This document shows positions 53,082 through 62,023 of a DNA stretch of 64,000 nucleotides, in pieces. Under the pieces are notes generated by a model, which worked only from the letters and a program-made list of their open reading frames with translations, was not told where the DNA came from and made no database searches. Origin of the DNA: DASQPR01 sp963797605 (lineage in GTDB: Bacteria; Actinomycetota; Actinomycetes; Mycobacteriales; Micromonosporaceae); contig CAWCPX010000005.1 in NCBI GenBank assembly GCA_963797605.1, positions 620,001-684,000 of the forward strand, in the 5' to 3' direction. The position numbers and the translations under genes were made by a program. Numbering within the stretch: position 1 is the first letter of the stretch; each line of letters starts with the position of its first letter.

Positions 53082-55277
53082 CCCTTCTCCAGGTATTCGG
53101 CGCGTTCCTCGTCGACCAGGGCCGCGATCGAGTCGCGTAGTGCCGGATGGCGGTTGCAGCTCGGGATCGTCGCCGAGCAGGTCGATGGCCGCAGCACGCG
53201 CCTCGCGGATGAGCTTCGTCGTCCCGCAGCAGCGAGAGCAGCTGCAGATGTGACCGCCGGCCGGACTGGGTCGCGCCCAGCACGTCGCCCTCGCGGCGCT
53301 GTTCCAGATCGATCTCGGCGAGCCGGAACCCGTCCACCGTGGCGGCGACGGCATCCAGCCGTTCCCGCGCCGGAGTGCCTTCGCTCGAATCGGTGACCAG
53401 CAGGCACAGACCGGGCGCGTGGCCCCGGCCGACCCGGCCCCGCAGCTGGTGCAGCTGCGAGACGCCGAATCGCTCGGCGTCCAGCACGATCATCACGGTG
53501 GCGTTAGGCACGTCGACTCCGACCTCGATCACCGTCGTCGCGACCAGCACGTCGAGATCTCCGGCCGCGAACGACCGCATCACCGCGTCCTTCTCGTCGC
53601 TCGGCAGCCGTCCGTGCAGGACGCCGATCCGCAGCCCATGCAGCGGGCCGTCGGCGAGCAGCGGGGCGACCTCGGTCACCGCCAGCGGCGGGCGGCGAGT
53701 CTCCTCGTCCGTGACCCTCAAGTTCGTCGTCGGTGGCGCGCGTCGGCGCCGATGCGCGGGCAGACGACGTAGGCCTGGTGGCCCTTTGCCACCTCCTCGC
53801 GCAGCCGGCGCCAGGCCCGATCCAGGAAGGCCGGCTTCTCGGCTGGCGGGCACCACATGGGACGCGATCGGCGAGCGGCCCAGCGGCAACTCCGACAGCG
53901 TTGACGTGTCCAGATCGCCGAAGACGGTCATCGCGACCGTGCGCGGGATCGGCGTCGCGGTCATGACCAGGACGTGCGGCGGCTTGTCGGCCTTGGCCCG
54001 CAGCGCGTCGCGCTGCTCCACGCCGAATCGGTGCTGCTCGTCGACGACGACCAGGCCGAGGTCGGCGAAGTCGACGCCTTCGTAGAGCAGTGCGTGGGTG
54101 CCGACGACGATGCCGGCGTCGCCCGTCGGCGATCTCGGCCAGCGCGGCCCGCCGGGCCGGCGCGCTCAGCGAGCCGGTCAGGAGCGCGACCCGGGTGCCG
54201 TCCGCGTCGCCGTCGAGCTCGCCCCGGCCGCGCCAGCGGCCCGAGCAGGTCCTGGATGCCGCGATAGATGCTGGGCGGCCAGCACCTCGGTCGGCGCCAG
54301 CAGGGCTGCCTGCCCACCCGCGTCGACTACCTGCAACATCGCCCGCAGCGCGCACACCGTCTTGCCGGACCCGACCTCGCCCTGCAAGCAGCCGGTGCAT
54401 CGGATGCGGCGACGCCAGGTCGAGCGCGATCTCCTCGCCGACGTCGCGCTGGCCGCCGGTCAACTCGTACGGCAGCTCGCCGTCGAACCGCTGCGAGCAG
54501 GCCCGACCGCGCGCGGTGGCCGAGGCGTGCGCCGGCCAGTGCGGCGGCACGAGCCTTGCGCTGCACAAGCGTCAGCTGCACGGCGAACGCCTCGTCCCAC
54601 TTGAGCCGCTTCCGCGCCGCGCCCAGCAACTCCTGGCTCGCCGGCCGGTGGATCTCGCGTAGCGCCGATGCTCGAGGTCGATCAGGTCGCGATCGGCCCG
54701 CGGTCGCGACGGCATCGGGTCGTCGAGCGGCGTCCGAGCTTGTCCAGCGACCATCCGAACGCACCGGGCGATGGTCCACGTGTGGCATGTCCTTGGCCGC
54801 CGGGTAGATCGGGATCAGGGCGCCGGCGAACTCCTCGATCTCCGCTTCGGCCGCCTCCCTCCGCCGATCGTCGAGCATCACGATACTGCGGTGCGGTTAG
54901 CTGGCGGTTGCCGTTGAACTCGGTCACCGTGCCGGCGAACATGCCCCACCGCCCGGGTCAGCAGGTCCGCATCCCGCCACGTCTGCTTGCGCCGAAGAAT
55001 GTCAGCGTCAGCGACGCCGCCGGAGCCGTCGCCGACGGTGACCTCGAGCATCGGCGTCCTGGCGCGCTTGCGGATCGCTGCGTACGATCGCTGACCGGAC
55101 CTGGCCAGCACGGTGACCTGCTCGCCGATCGGCCAGCGTGCGGATGTCGGTGTGCTCGCCGCGCTCGTCGTACCGCCGGGGGAAGTGGTAGAGCAGGTCG
55201 CCGACGGTGTAGATCGAGAAGGTCGTCGAGCAGCTTGGCGGTGTTGCCGCCGATGATCTTGTCAGCGGCGAGGTCAT
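53078..55277 (-). CDS. recG: ATP-dependent DNA helicase RecG, many frameshifts
   Basis: Remodels stalled replication forks. ATG 55277 (MTSPLT), then, corrected for a missing C, KIIGGNTAKLLDDL, and SIYTVGDLLYHFPRRYDERGEH opens the wedge domain. Further pieces: LTGGQRDVGEEIALDL, MQGEVGSGKTVCALRAML (Walker A), VLVMTATPIPRTVAMTVFGDLD, VLVATTVIEVGVDVPNATVMIVLDAERFGVSQLHQLRGRVGRG (motifs V and VI) and the C-terminal VDEERAEYLEKG. At least ten single-base breaks over 2.2 kb. Confidence 0.88.
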
Positions 55278-55368
55278 GAGCAGACCGTCGGTGACAGTCT
55301 GAACGTCGGGCTCATGTCCGCCCCGCTTCGCAGGGCGCGGCCATGTCCACGTCGCTCCGAAGCTCCGC

Positions 55369-57064
55369 TCATTCGACGCCGACCAACAGCGGATAGTGCG
55401 GCTGCCCGCCCTCGTAGACCTGCGCCTCGACGAACGGCCAGTGCTGTGCGAGATGGGCCGCAGATCGTCGGCGAGCGCCGCCGGCGCGTCGGCGCCCAGT
55501 GAGCAGCGTGACCAGCTCGCCGCCACCGGCCAGCATCCGGTCGAGCAGGTCGCGGCAGGTGTCGGCGAGATCTGGACCGATCAGGTTCACCTCGCCCTCG
55601 ACCAGCGCCAGCACGTCGCCGGGCTGGCAGCGACCGGCGACCGTCAGCGCCTCCCGGCTGGCGTGGGTGACCTCGGCGTACCGGCAGGCGCCGGCGGCCT
55701 CGGCCATCGCGATCACGTCGTCTTCGAACCGGCGGCCCGCGTCGCGCACGGCCAGGGCCGCCAGCGCCTGCACCGGTGACCGGGTCGGCACGACGGCGGC
55801 GCGGATGCCGTCGGCTCGTGCCTCGGCGGCGGCCGCCGCGGCGATGCCCTGCGTGCTCGGCACGTCCGGCAGGATCACGACGCGTGGGCACCGGTGGCCC
55901 GGACGGCGGTCGAGGATCTCCGCGTGGACGGGTTCGGCCCGGCGACGACGGCCGCGCCCTCGCCCTCGAACAGCGCGGCGAGCCCGGCGCCGGTCGCGAC
56001 GATGACGGTGGCACGGGGCGCGGGCGTCTTCTGCGCGCGGGTTCCGGCGGCGGCGGCCTCGGCCGCATCGGCAACCGGCCGTCGTGATCGCGGCCGGCTC
56101 GAACGGCTCAGACGGCGCCTGTCGGCGGCTGATCTGGTCGGCGAAATGGGTCACCGAGATGCGGTGCGGCCGACCGGCCTCGACCCCGGCCTCGATCGCG
56201 GCGCCGACGTCGTTGACGTGCACGTGCACGTTCCACGTCGGGACCGGCCGGTCTGTCGCGTCGAGAGCGCCGAGTTGCCGGCACCGACGACGACCAGCGA
56301 ATCGCCGAGCGCCGCCGAGCGTGACCTTCAACGCTCCACGGCGTCCGGCGGCGCGTCGAGCAGGAACTGCACCTCGAACGCGAACTCGGCGGACCCGGTC
56401 TCGCGCACGACCGAACGCCTGTCGTGGTCGAGCCGCGACACCGGCTCCGGCACGGCTGGCCGGTGATGACCTCGACCAGGGCGTCAAGCAGCACGACGAG
56501 GCCGCGGCCGCCGGCGTCGACGACCCCGGCGCGGGCCAGCGCCGGCAGTTGATCGGGGGTCCGGGCAAGCGCCTCGGCCGCACCGAGGGCGGCGGCGCGG
56601 GCGACACGGGCGAGTTCGTCGGTGTCGACGGCCCGGGCCGCGCGGGCGGCACCCCGGGCGACCGAGAGCATGGTGCCCTCGACCGGGTCGGCGACGGCGC
56701 GATAGGCCGCGTCGGCGGCGTCGGTCAGACCCGGCGGCCAGCGTCGCGGCCGGCACGCCGTCGCCACCTCGAACGCGCCCGCGAGCCCGCGCAGGAGCTG
56801 GGAAATGATCACGCCCGAGTTGCCCCGCGCGCCGAGCAGCGCACCGCGGGCGAACGCCAGCATCGTGTCGCGCAGATCGGTCGTCTGAAGGCCGTCGAGC
56901 TGCTGCTGAGCTGCCGTGAAGGTGAGCACGAGATTGGTGCCGGTGTCACCGTCGGGCACCGGGAAGACATTAAGATCATCGATCTCGCGCTGGTGCCGGC
57001 GCAGCGCCGCCAGACCGGTCGCGCACCACCGGCGAATGGCGTCGGCGTCGAGACTGTCCAGCAC
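55369..57064 (-). CDS. DAK2-domain fatty acid kinase-like protein (FakA/YloV family), multiple frameshifts
   Basis: The N-terminal DAK2 kinase domain is intact in one frame: LNVFPVPDGDTGTN near residue 30 and GARGNSGVIISQLLRGLAG near 75, with GVVDAGGRGLVVLLDALVEV near 185. The C-terminal FakA-like domain is split over other frames and ends HLAQHWPFVEAQVYEGGQPHYPLLVGVE. In Firmicutes FakA phosphorylates fatty acids bound to FakB. M. tuberculosis has the homologous Rv2974c at this place. About five breaks. Confidence 0.82.
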
Positions 57065-57281
57065 GGAACGTCAGCCTACTGGTGTGCTGCGACACATCGC
57101 GAGGCACGCCGGTTTTCGGTGGCACGTTTCGTCTTGATCTTGGCGGCGGAAAGGCGCTCCCGGCGGCCGGCACGGCCGATTCGCAGGAGGCCGGGGCCAT
57201 CGGGTAGCCTGGTGTGGTTGCCCGAGGCGCGCTTCGCGTTCGGGCCGCTCACAAGCTCTGACGATCATTCAGGAGATTCCC

Positions 57282-57473
57282 GTGGCTGCCGTCTGCGACA
57301 TCTGCAACAAGAAGCCGGGCTTCGGCCACAACGTCTCCCACTCGCACCGCCGGACCAACCGTCGCTGGAACCCGAACATCCAGACGGTGCGCACGGCGGC
57401 CGGTGGCGGCAACACCAAGCGGGTCCAGGCGTGCACCTCGTGCATCAAGGCCGGCAAGGTTACCCGAGGCTGA
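57282..57473 (+). CDS. rpmB: 50S ribosomal protein L28
   Basis: 63 residues, GTG start with AGGAG at good spacing. CDICNKKPGFGHNVSHSHRRTNRRWNPNIQ and the second Cys pair CTSCIKAGKV give the zinc-binding four-Cys form of L28. Frame intact. Divergent from the FakA-like gene as in M. tuberculosis. A clear terminator follows. Confidence 0.96.
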   Translation: MAAVCDICNKKPGFGHNVSHSHRRTNRRWNPNIQTVRTAAGGGNTKRVQACTSCIKAGKVTRG

Positions 57474-57486
57474 TCCTGCTCGACGC

Positions 57487-57523
57487 ATAGCCGCGGCGCC
57501 GAAAGGCGTCCGCGGCTATTTTG
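57487..57523 (+). terminator. rho-independent terminator after rpmB
   Basis: ATAGCCGCGGCGCC (57487-57500), loop GAAA, GGCGTCCGCGGCTAT (57505-57519) with one bulged base, followed by TTTGCGTTTCC. A GC-rich stem and a short T-run 14 bases past the rpmB stop make this the most canonical terminator in the window. Confidence 0.85.
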
Positions 57524-57688
57524 CGTTTCCGTTGACAGGTCGTTCCTAGCGACCGCGATGGTGCTGGCGGGCCCGGCGCTCCGGCCGCTGCGAGCGATCC
57601 TCCCCGATGTCCACGTGGCGCGCCCGGCGACCAAGCCGATGCCAGCGGCGGCCCGCCGATGCCAGCCTCCCGGGCCGACCTCACGACC

Positions 57689-58160
57689 TCAGCGCAGGTC
57701 GCGGCCATAGGAGAGCACGCCCGGCGCGTCGCGATAGAAGCCGAAGTCGGCGATCCGCGTGTAGCCCGACTTCTCGTAGAGCGCGACCGCCTCCGGTTGC
57801 TTTTCGCCGCACTCCAGGATCATCTGGACCCGGCCCTGCTCGCGAGCGGAGTCCTCGGCCGCGGTCAGCAGCGCCGCCGCCACGCCGGTGCCACGGGCGG
57901 CGGGAGCCACATACATCCGCTTGAGCTCGGCGATCTCGTCCGCGTCCTCGTGACTGCGCCAGCCGACGCATCCGACCGCGGTGCCGTCGCTGCCACGCGA
58001 CCATGAACAGACCGTTGGGTGGGTCGAACTCGACGTCATGAATCGGTGTGCCGTCGCCGCCGCCGCCGTAACGAACACCCAACTCAGCCATGGCCGCTGC
58101 CACGAGAGAGCGGGCGATCGGGGCGCCGTAACGGGTGGGGCGGATCTCGATGTCGCTCAC
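57689..58160 (-). CDS. GNAT family N-acetyltransferase, one frameshift
   Basis: From ATG 58160 (MSDIEIRPTRYGAPIAR). The acetyl-CoA binding motif is YVAPAARGTGVAAALLTAAE, with the C-terminal EAVALYEKSGYTRIADFGFYRDAPG typical of GNAT fold. The frame breaks near 57990 between GLFMVAW and GTAVGCVGWRSHEDADE. Substrate unknown. Between rpmB and thiL. Confidence 0.82.
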
Positions 58161-58228
58161 AAGCAGGGACGATAACCTGCCGGTGAGGTGTGGACTAGAC
58201 CAGCGGCCCGGTCATTACTGAAAAACTT

Positions 58229-59176
58229 TCACGGTTGCCGGAAATGGTCCCACCCGGGCGGTGCGCCCTCGAACGCTTTGCCGTCGACCGTCACGCCCGC
58301 GCCGTCCTGAACACGGCCGATCACGCGCCAGTCGTCGGTCAGCCGGGCGTCGGCGGGGAACGTTGCGACCAGCGCGTGGTCGTCGCCACCGGCCAGAATC
58401 CATGTGTACGGGTCGACGCCCAGGGCCGAGGACACGTCCCGAAGCACGGACGGCACCTCCATCAGCGTCGTCTCCAGGTCGATCCCGACGCCGCTGGCGG
58501 CCACCACGTGCCCGAGGTCCGCCAGCAGACCGTCGGAGACGTCGATCATCGAGGTCGCACCCATCCGTGCCGCCGCCGGACCGGCCGTGTAGAGCACCAC
58601 CGGCCGCCGGTGCGCGTCCACCAGCACCTTCGGACTGCGGAAGCCTCGCGTCAATACGGTCAGGCCGGCCGCCGCGAAGCCGAGCCGCCCCGCGTACGCG
58701 ACGACGTCACCCGGCTTCGCCCCGCTGCGCAGCACCGGATCGGCACCTTTCAGGTCTCCGAGTGCCGTCACCGCGATCGTCAACGTCGGGCTGGCCGAGA
58801 TGTCGCCGCCGACCACGCTCGCACCGGCAAGCGCGGCCTCGGCAGCGAGCCCGTCGGCCAACTCCTCGGCCCACTTCACGTCAAGGTCCGGCGGGGCACA
58901 CAGAGCGATCAACAACGCGGTGGGTACGGCCCCCATCGCGGCGATATCGGCGAGATTCGCGGCGGCGGCCCGGTGCCCGACGTCCGTGGCCGAGGACCAG
59001 TCGCACCGGAAGTGCCGGCCCTCCACGAGGACGTCTGTCGATGCCACGACACGGCCGTCGCTCGCTGTGACGATCGCGGCGTCGTCGCCCGGGCCGAGCA
59101 GCGTCGTCGGGCCGCGACCAAGACGTGCCGTAATTCTAGCGATAAGACCGAATTCTCCGGTCTCAGCGACGCTCAC
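58229..59176 (-). CDS. thiL: thiamine-monophosphate kinase
   Basis: Last step of thiamine diphosphate synthesis. 315 residues from GTG 59176 (VSVAETGEFGLIARI); the frame is open to 59320 without family likeness. Signatures: LGPGDDAAIV near residue 28, STDVLVEGRHFRCDW, AAANLADIAAMGA, GGDISASP, MIDVSDGLLADLGH and WILAGGDDHALVA. Divergent from the Lrp-like gene. Confidence 0.95.
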   Translation of the reverse strand: MSVAETGEFGLIARITARLGRGPTTLLGPGDDAAIVTASDGRVVASTDVLVEGRHFRCDWSSATDVGHRAAAANLADIAAMGAVPTALLIALCAPPDLDVKWAEELADGLAAEAALAGASVVGGDISASPTLTIAVTALGDLKGADPVLRSGAKPGDVVAYAGRLGFAAAGLTVLTRGFRSPKVLVDAHRRPVVLYTAGPAAARMGATSMIDVSDGLLADLGHVVAASGVGIDLETTLMEVPSVLRDVSSALGVDPYTWILAGGDDHALVATFPADARLTDDWRVIGRVQDGAGVTVDGKAFEGAPPGWDHFRQP

Positions 59177-59358
59177 GGGCGTTCTCCTCTGGGCTATGCG
59201 ATTCGTACGGGTCCCGGAAACGGCACCTGCGATGATCTGATCATGATGACGGAGAGCGACGGAAAGCGACACAATCGGTGCCGCCGACTCACGTACCCGT
59301 CTCCATACGGTAGTTTTCACCGCGCAGCCGCCGATGGCCGCGTGATTGGAGGCGTGTC

Positions 59359-59592
59359 GTGGTTCAGGCCTACATCCTCATCCAAACGGAAGTCGGAAAG
59401 GCGCGCGACGTCGCCACTCTGATCAGTGGCGTGGCCGGTGTCGTGCGGGTCGACGCGGTGACCGGCCCCTACGATGTGGTCGTGTTAACCGAGTCCACCA
59501 CCGTCGACGAGTTGGGCAAGATGATCGTCAGCGCCGTCCAGTCGGTGCCGGGCATCACGCGCACGCTGACATGCTCCGTGGTGCACCTGTAG
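59359..59592 (+). CDS. Lrp/AsnC ligand-binding (RAM) domain protein
   Basis: 77 residues: VQAYILIQTEVGKARDVATLI, then VVRVDAVTGPYDVVVLTES and ITRTLTCSVVHL. It is a stand-alone RAM domain with no DNA-binding helix. GTG start with GGAGG six bases upstream. Commonly found next to thiL and ddl in Actinomycetota; ligand unknown. Confidence 0.9.
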   Translation: MVQAYILIQTEVGKARDVATLISGVAGVVRVDAVTGPYDVVVLTESTTVDELGKMIVSAVQSVPGITRTLTCSVVHL

Positions 59593-59594
59593 CG

Positions 59595-60152
59595 ATGGCC
59601 GACGACCTCACCCGGCACGCGGCCCGCACCGCCGCCCTCCTCGCACTGCCCATCGCGCTGATCGTCGGCGCCGTGGCCTTCTTCTCCCTGCACGGCCGGG
59701 TGACCGCCCAGGCCGCGCCGGCAGCGAAAACGACGCCCACGGCGACGTCGAGCGCCCCGGTCGTCCTCACCGCGCCCGTGCTCAAGCCGGCCGACGCTCA
59801 GATGTGCCTCGCTTACATCGCCGCCCTGCCGACGAAGATCCGCACGCTCGCCGAGCGCCACGTGACCGCCGGCCCGGAACAGAACGCGGCCTTCGGCGAC
59901 CCCCCGATCACGACACAGTGCGGTGCCGCGAAGGCGCAGCCGGCCCAGACCGACGACATCTTCACGATGAACAGCGTGTGCTGGCACGCCCAGACGGTCG
60001 GCAAGAACACGGTCTGGACCACCCTGGACCGCCCGGTGCCGGTCGCCGTCACGATTCCCGGCACATACTCCGACCCGGGCCAGTGGGCCAACGAGTTCTC
60101 CGCCGCCATCGAGCAGTCCATGCCCGTCGTGAAGACGCCATACAACTGTTAA
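59595..60152 (+). CDS. DUF3515 family exported or membrane-anchored protein
   Basis: 185 residues from ATG 59595, two bases past the Lrp-like gene, so cotranscribed. One N-terminal hydrophobic segment (AALLALPIALIVGAVAFFSL) then a secreted domain with Cys residues at DAQMCLAYIAALPTKIR, TTQCGAAK, SVCWHAQ and the C-terminal PYNC, compatible with two disulfides. DUF3515 beside ddl and the RAM protein is a conserved actinobacterial trio; function unknown. Confidence 0.85.
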   Translation: MADDLTRHAARTAALLALPIALIVGAVAFFSLHGRVTAQAAPAAKTTPTATSSAPVVLTAPVLKPADAQMCLAYIAALPTKIRTLAERHVTAGPEQNAAFGDPPITTQCGAAKAQPAQTDDIFTMNSVCWHAQTVGKNTVWTTLDRPVPVAVTIPGTYSDPGQWANEFSAAIEQSMPVVKTPYNC

Positions 60153-60159
60153 ATGCCGT

Positions 60160-60205
60160 TATATCCGGCTTCGGCCCGGATGTATATCCGGCTTCGGCCC
60201 GGATG
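60160..60205. repeat. 23-bp perfect tandem duplication forming two hairpins
   Basis: TATATCCGGCTTCGGCCCGGATG at 60160-60182 is repeated exactly at 60183-60205. Each copy can fold as ATCCGG...CCGGAT around TTCG. It lies eight bases after the DUF3515 stop and may act as a doubled terminator. Confidence 0.85.
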
Positions 60206-60270
60206 CCGCCGGCCTCTCGCTCCTATTTGCGGCACCGTTCGGACGCCGCTCGAAGATGACGGCATCCCGG

Positions 60271-60400
60271 GCGGGCGACACGCTTGGGCGACACGCCGAC
60301 GCGCTCGGATCTCCGACGTCAGTGCTGAACCGACAGCCGCCGGGCAACCGTGCCGTCGGAAAACCGACGGCAGGCGTGTCGACACGCGACGAATCGGACG
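60271..60400 (+). repeat. MITE-like palindromic element, copy 2
   Basis: Starts GCGGGCGACACGCTTGGGCG and ends GGCGTGTCGACACGCGACGA. It has an internal perfect 9-bp hairpin TGCCGTCGG-AAAA-CCGACGGCA (60351-60372) and terminal inverted repeats CGACACGCC/GGCGTGTCG. About 97% identical to copy 3 by eye. No open reading frame of its own, so non-autonomous if mobile. Confidence 0.8.
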
Positions 60401-60606
60401 TGGACGTGAGTGAGCGGGCGTCGGTGTAAGACGACGTTTCCCTCCTCGATCCCGGCCCCTCCGGAAATGCCGGCATGCGCCGCCGCCAGCGCCGATCGAC
60501 GGAACCCTGCGGCGTCGTGTCGAGAGACATCTCCGCCTCGCCTTTGGCGGCCTTCTCCTCCGCGTCAGTCCACACGCAGTCGCGGCACCTCGCGAAAGGC
60601 TGAGGC

Positions 60607-60737
60607 GCGGGCGACACGCTTGGGCGACACGCCGAGGCGGCTCGGATCTCCGACGTCAGTGCTGAACCGACAGCCGCCGGGCAACCGTGCCGTCGGAAAA
60701 CCGACGGCAGGCGTGTCGACACGCGACAAATCGGACG
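60607..60737 (+). repeat. MITE-like palindromic element, copy 3
   Basis: Nearly identical to 60271-60400, with the same hairpin at 60688-60709 and the same ends; differences are a few bases near GCCGAGGCGG and GACAAATCGG. The two copies could recombine and delete the segment between them. Confidence 0.8.
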
Positions 60738-60805
60738 GGCGAAATGACGCGCGGGCGCGCCGCGAACTCCCCGCCACGTAAAGCGGCCTAAAGCGACGTA
60801 AAGGA

Positions 60806-61903
60806 TTAGTGCAGGCCGGATCCGCGACGCAGGGCCATGCGGATCAGCCGCGTCACGACCTTCGAGTATTCGAGGCCCGTCGCCGCCCACATGCGCGGGA
60901 ACATCGACGTCGACGTGAAGCCGGGCATCGTGTTGATCTCGTTGAGGTAGATGTCGAACTCGGGCGTCACGAAGAAGTCGACGCGAGCCAGGCCGGCGCA
61001 GTCGAGGGCGGCGAACGTCTGGCAGGCGTAGTCGCGGACCTTCTGGGTCACGTCGGCGGGCAGCGGTGCGGGGATGTCGTACGCGCTCGCCCCGTCGAGG
61101 TATTTCGCTTCGAAGTCGTAGAAGTCGTGCTCCGAAGACACGTGGATCTCCGCGAGCACGCTGGCCTCGGGGCCACCGCCGTATTCGCCCTCCAACACGC
61201 CGCACTCGATCTCGCGCCCGACCACGGCTGCTTCCACGAGCACCTTCGGGTCGACGGCGCGCGCGGTGGCCATGGCCTCGTCGAGGTCGGCCCAGTCGGT
61301 CAGGCGGGTGATGCCGAAAGACGAACCGCCCCGCGCCGGCTTCACGAACACCGGCAGGCCGAGCCGGTCCTGGTCGGCGACCGACAGCGACTGCCCGGCG
61401 CGAAGGACGGCGTACGGGCCGATCGGGATGCCGGCGGCAGCGGCGAGCTTCTTCGTGAACTCCTTGTCCATCGCGGCGGCGGAGGCGAAGACGTTCGACC
61501 CGACGTACGGGATGCCGGCCATCTCCAGCAGCCCCTGCAGGGTGCCGTCCTCCCCGTAGGCGCCGTGCAACGCCGGGAACACCACGTCGACGTCACCGAG
61601 CGCCGTGGCACCCTCGGCCGGGTCCAGCACGACGAGACCGCGCGTCGGGTCGCCGGGAAGCATCACCGACGTGCCCGAGCCGGACGTGATCTCCGGCAGC
61701 CGCTGTGCCTCGATCGCGAGCGACTGAGGATCACCGTCCGTGAGCACCCACTGACCCTCGCGCGTGATGCCGACCGGCACGACTTCAAACTCGTCGGGGT
61801 CCAGCGCCCCCAGGATGTTGCCGGCGCTGACGCACGAGATCGCATGCTCCGTGCTCCGGCCGCCGAACACAACGGCGACACGGGTCTTCGGTGGTGTGGT
61901 CAC
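60806..61903 (-). CDS. ddl: D-alanine--D-alanine ligase
   Basis: Makes the D-Ala-D-Ala dipeptide for peptidoglycan. 365 residues, ATP-grasp fold. VAVVFGGRSTEHAISCVSAGNIL at the N-terminus, FPALHGAYGEDGTLQGLLEMAGIPYVGS near 105-130, GLPVFVKPARGGSSFGITRL near 175, and the metal-binding ARVDFFVTPEFDIYLNEINTMPGFTSTSMFP near 300. Residue after EDGT is typical of D-Ala-specific enzymes, not of VanA-type D-lactate ligases as far as I can judge. Divergent from the AAA gene. Confidence 0.96.
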   Translation of the reverse strand: MTTPPKTRVAVVFGGRSTEHAISCVSAGNILGALDPDEFEVVPVGITREGQWVLTDGDPQSLAIEAQRLPEITSGSGTSVMLPGDPTRGLVVLDPAEGATALGDVDVVFPALHGAYGEDGTLQGLLEMAGIPYVGSNVFASAAAMDKEFTKKLAAAAGIPIGPYAVLRAGQSLSVADQDRLGLPVFVKPARGGSSFGITRLTDWADLDEAMATARAVDPKVLVEAAVVGREIECGVLEGEYGGGPEASVLAEIHVSSEHDFYDFEAKYLDGASAYDIPAPLPADVTQKVRDYACQTFAALDCAGLARVDFFVTPEFDIYLNEINTMPGFTSTSMFPRMWAATGLEYSKVVTRLIRMALRRGSGLH

Positions 61904-62023
61904 GTACGGGCCCTTTCTTGACGAGGTCTAGATGACCTTACTCTGCGTGAGCCGCGCCACTGCCCCATCCCTGTGCGTGAGCGTCCCTCACAAAACGTCG
62001 CGCTGCCCGATATCCTTTCGGCC

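Larger units (their letters stand above)
60153..60805. repeat. repeat-rich gap between DUF3515 and ddl
   Basis: About 650 bases, no gene supported. Contains a 23-bp perfect tandem duplication just after the DUF3515 stop (60160-60205), and two nearly identical 130-bp MITE-like elements (60271-60400; 60607-60737) in the same orientation separated by about 206 bases. Near the ddl end TAAAGCG or TAAAGG recurs three times. Confidence 0.8.

Noticed and set aside
60809..61921. 370-codon plus-strand frame opposite ddl
   Set aside because: Antisense shadow of a certain gene; no motif.
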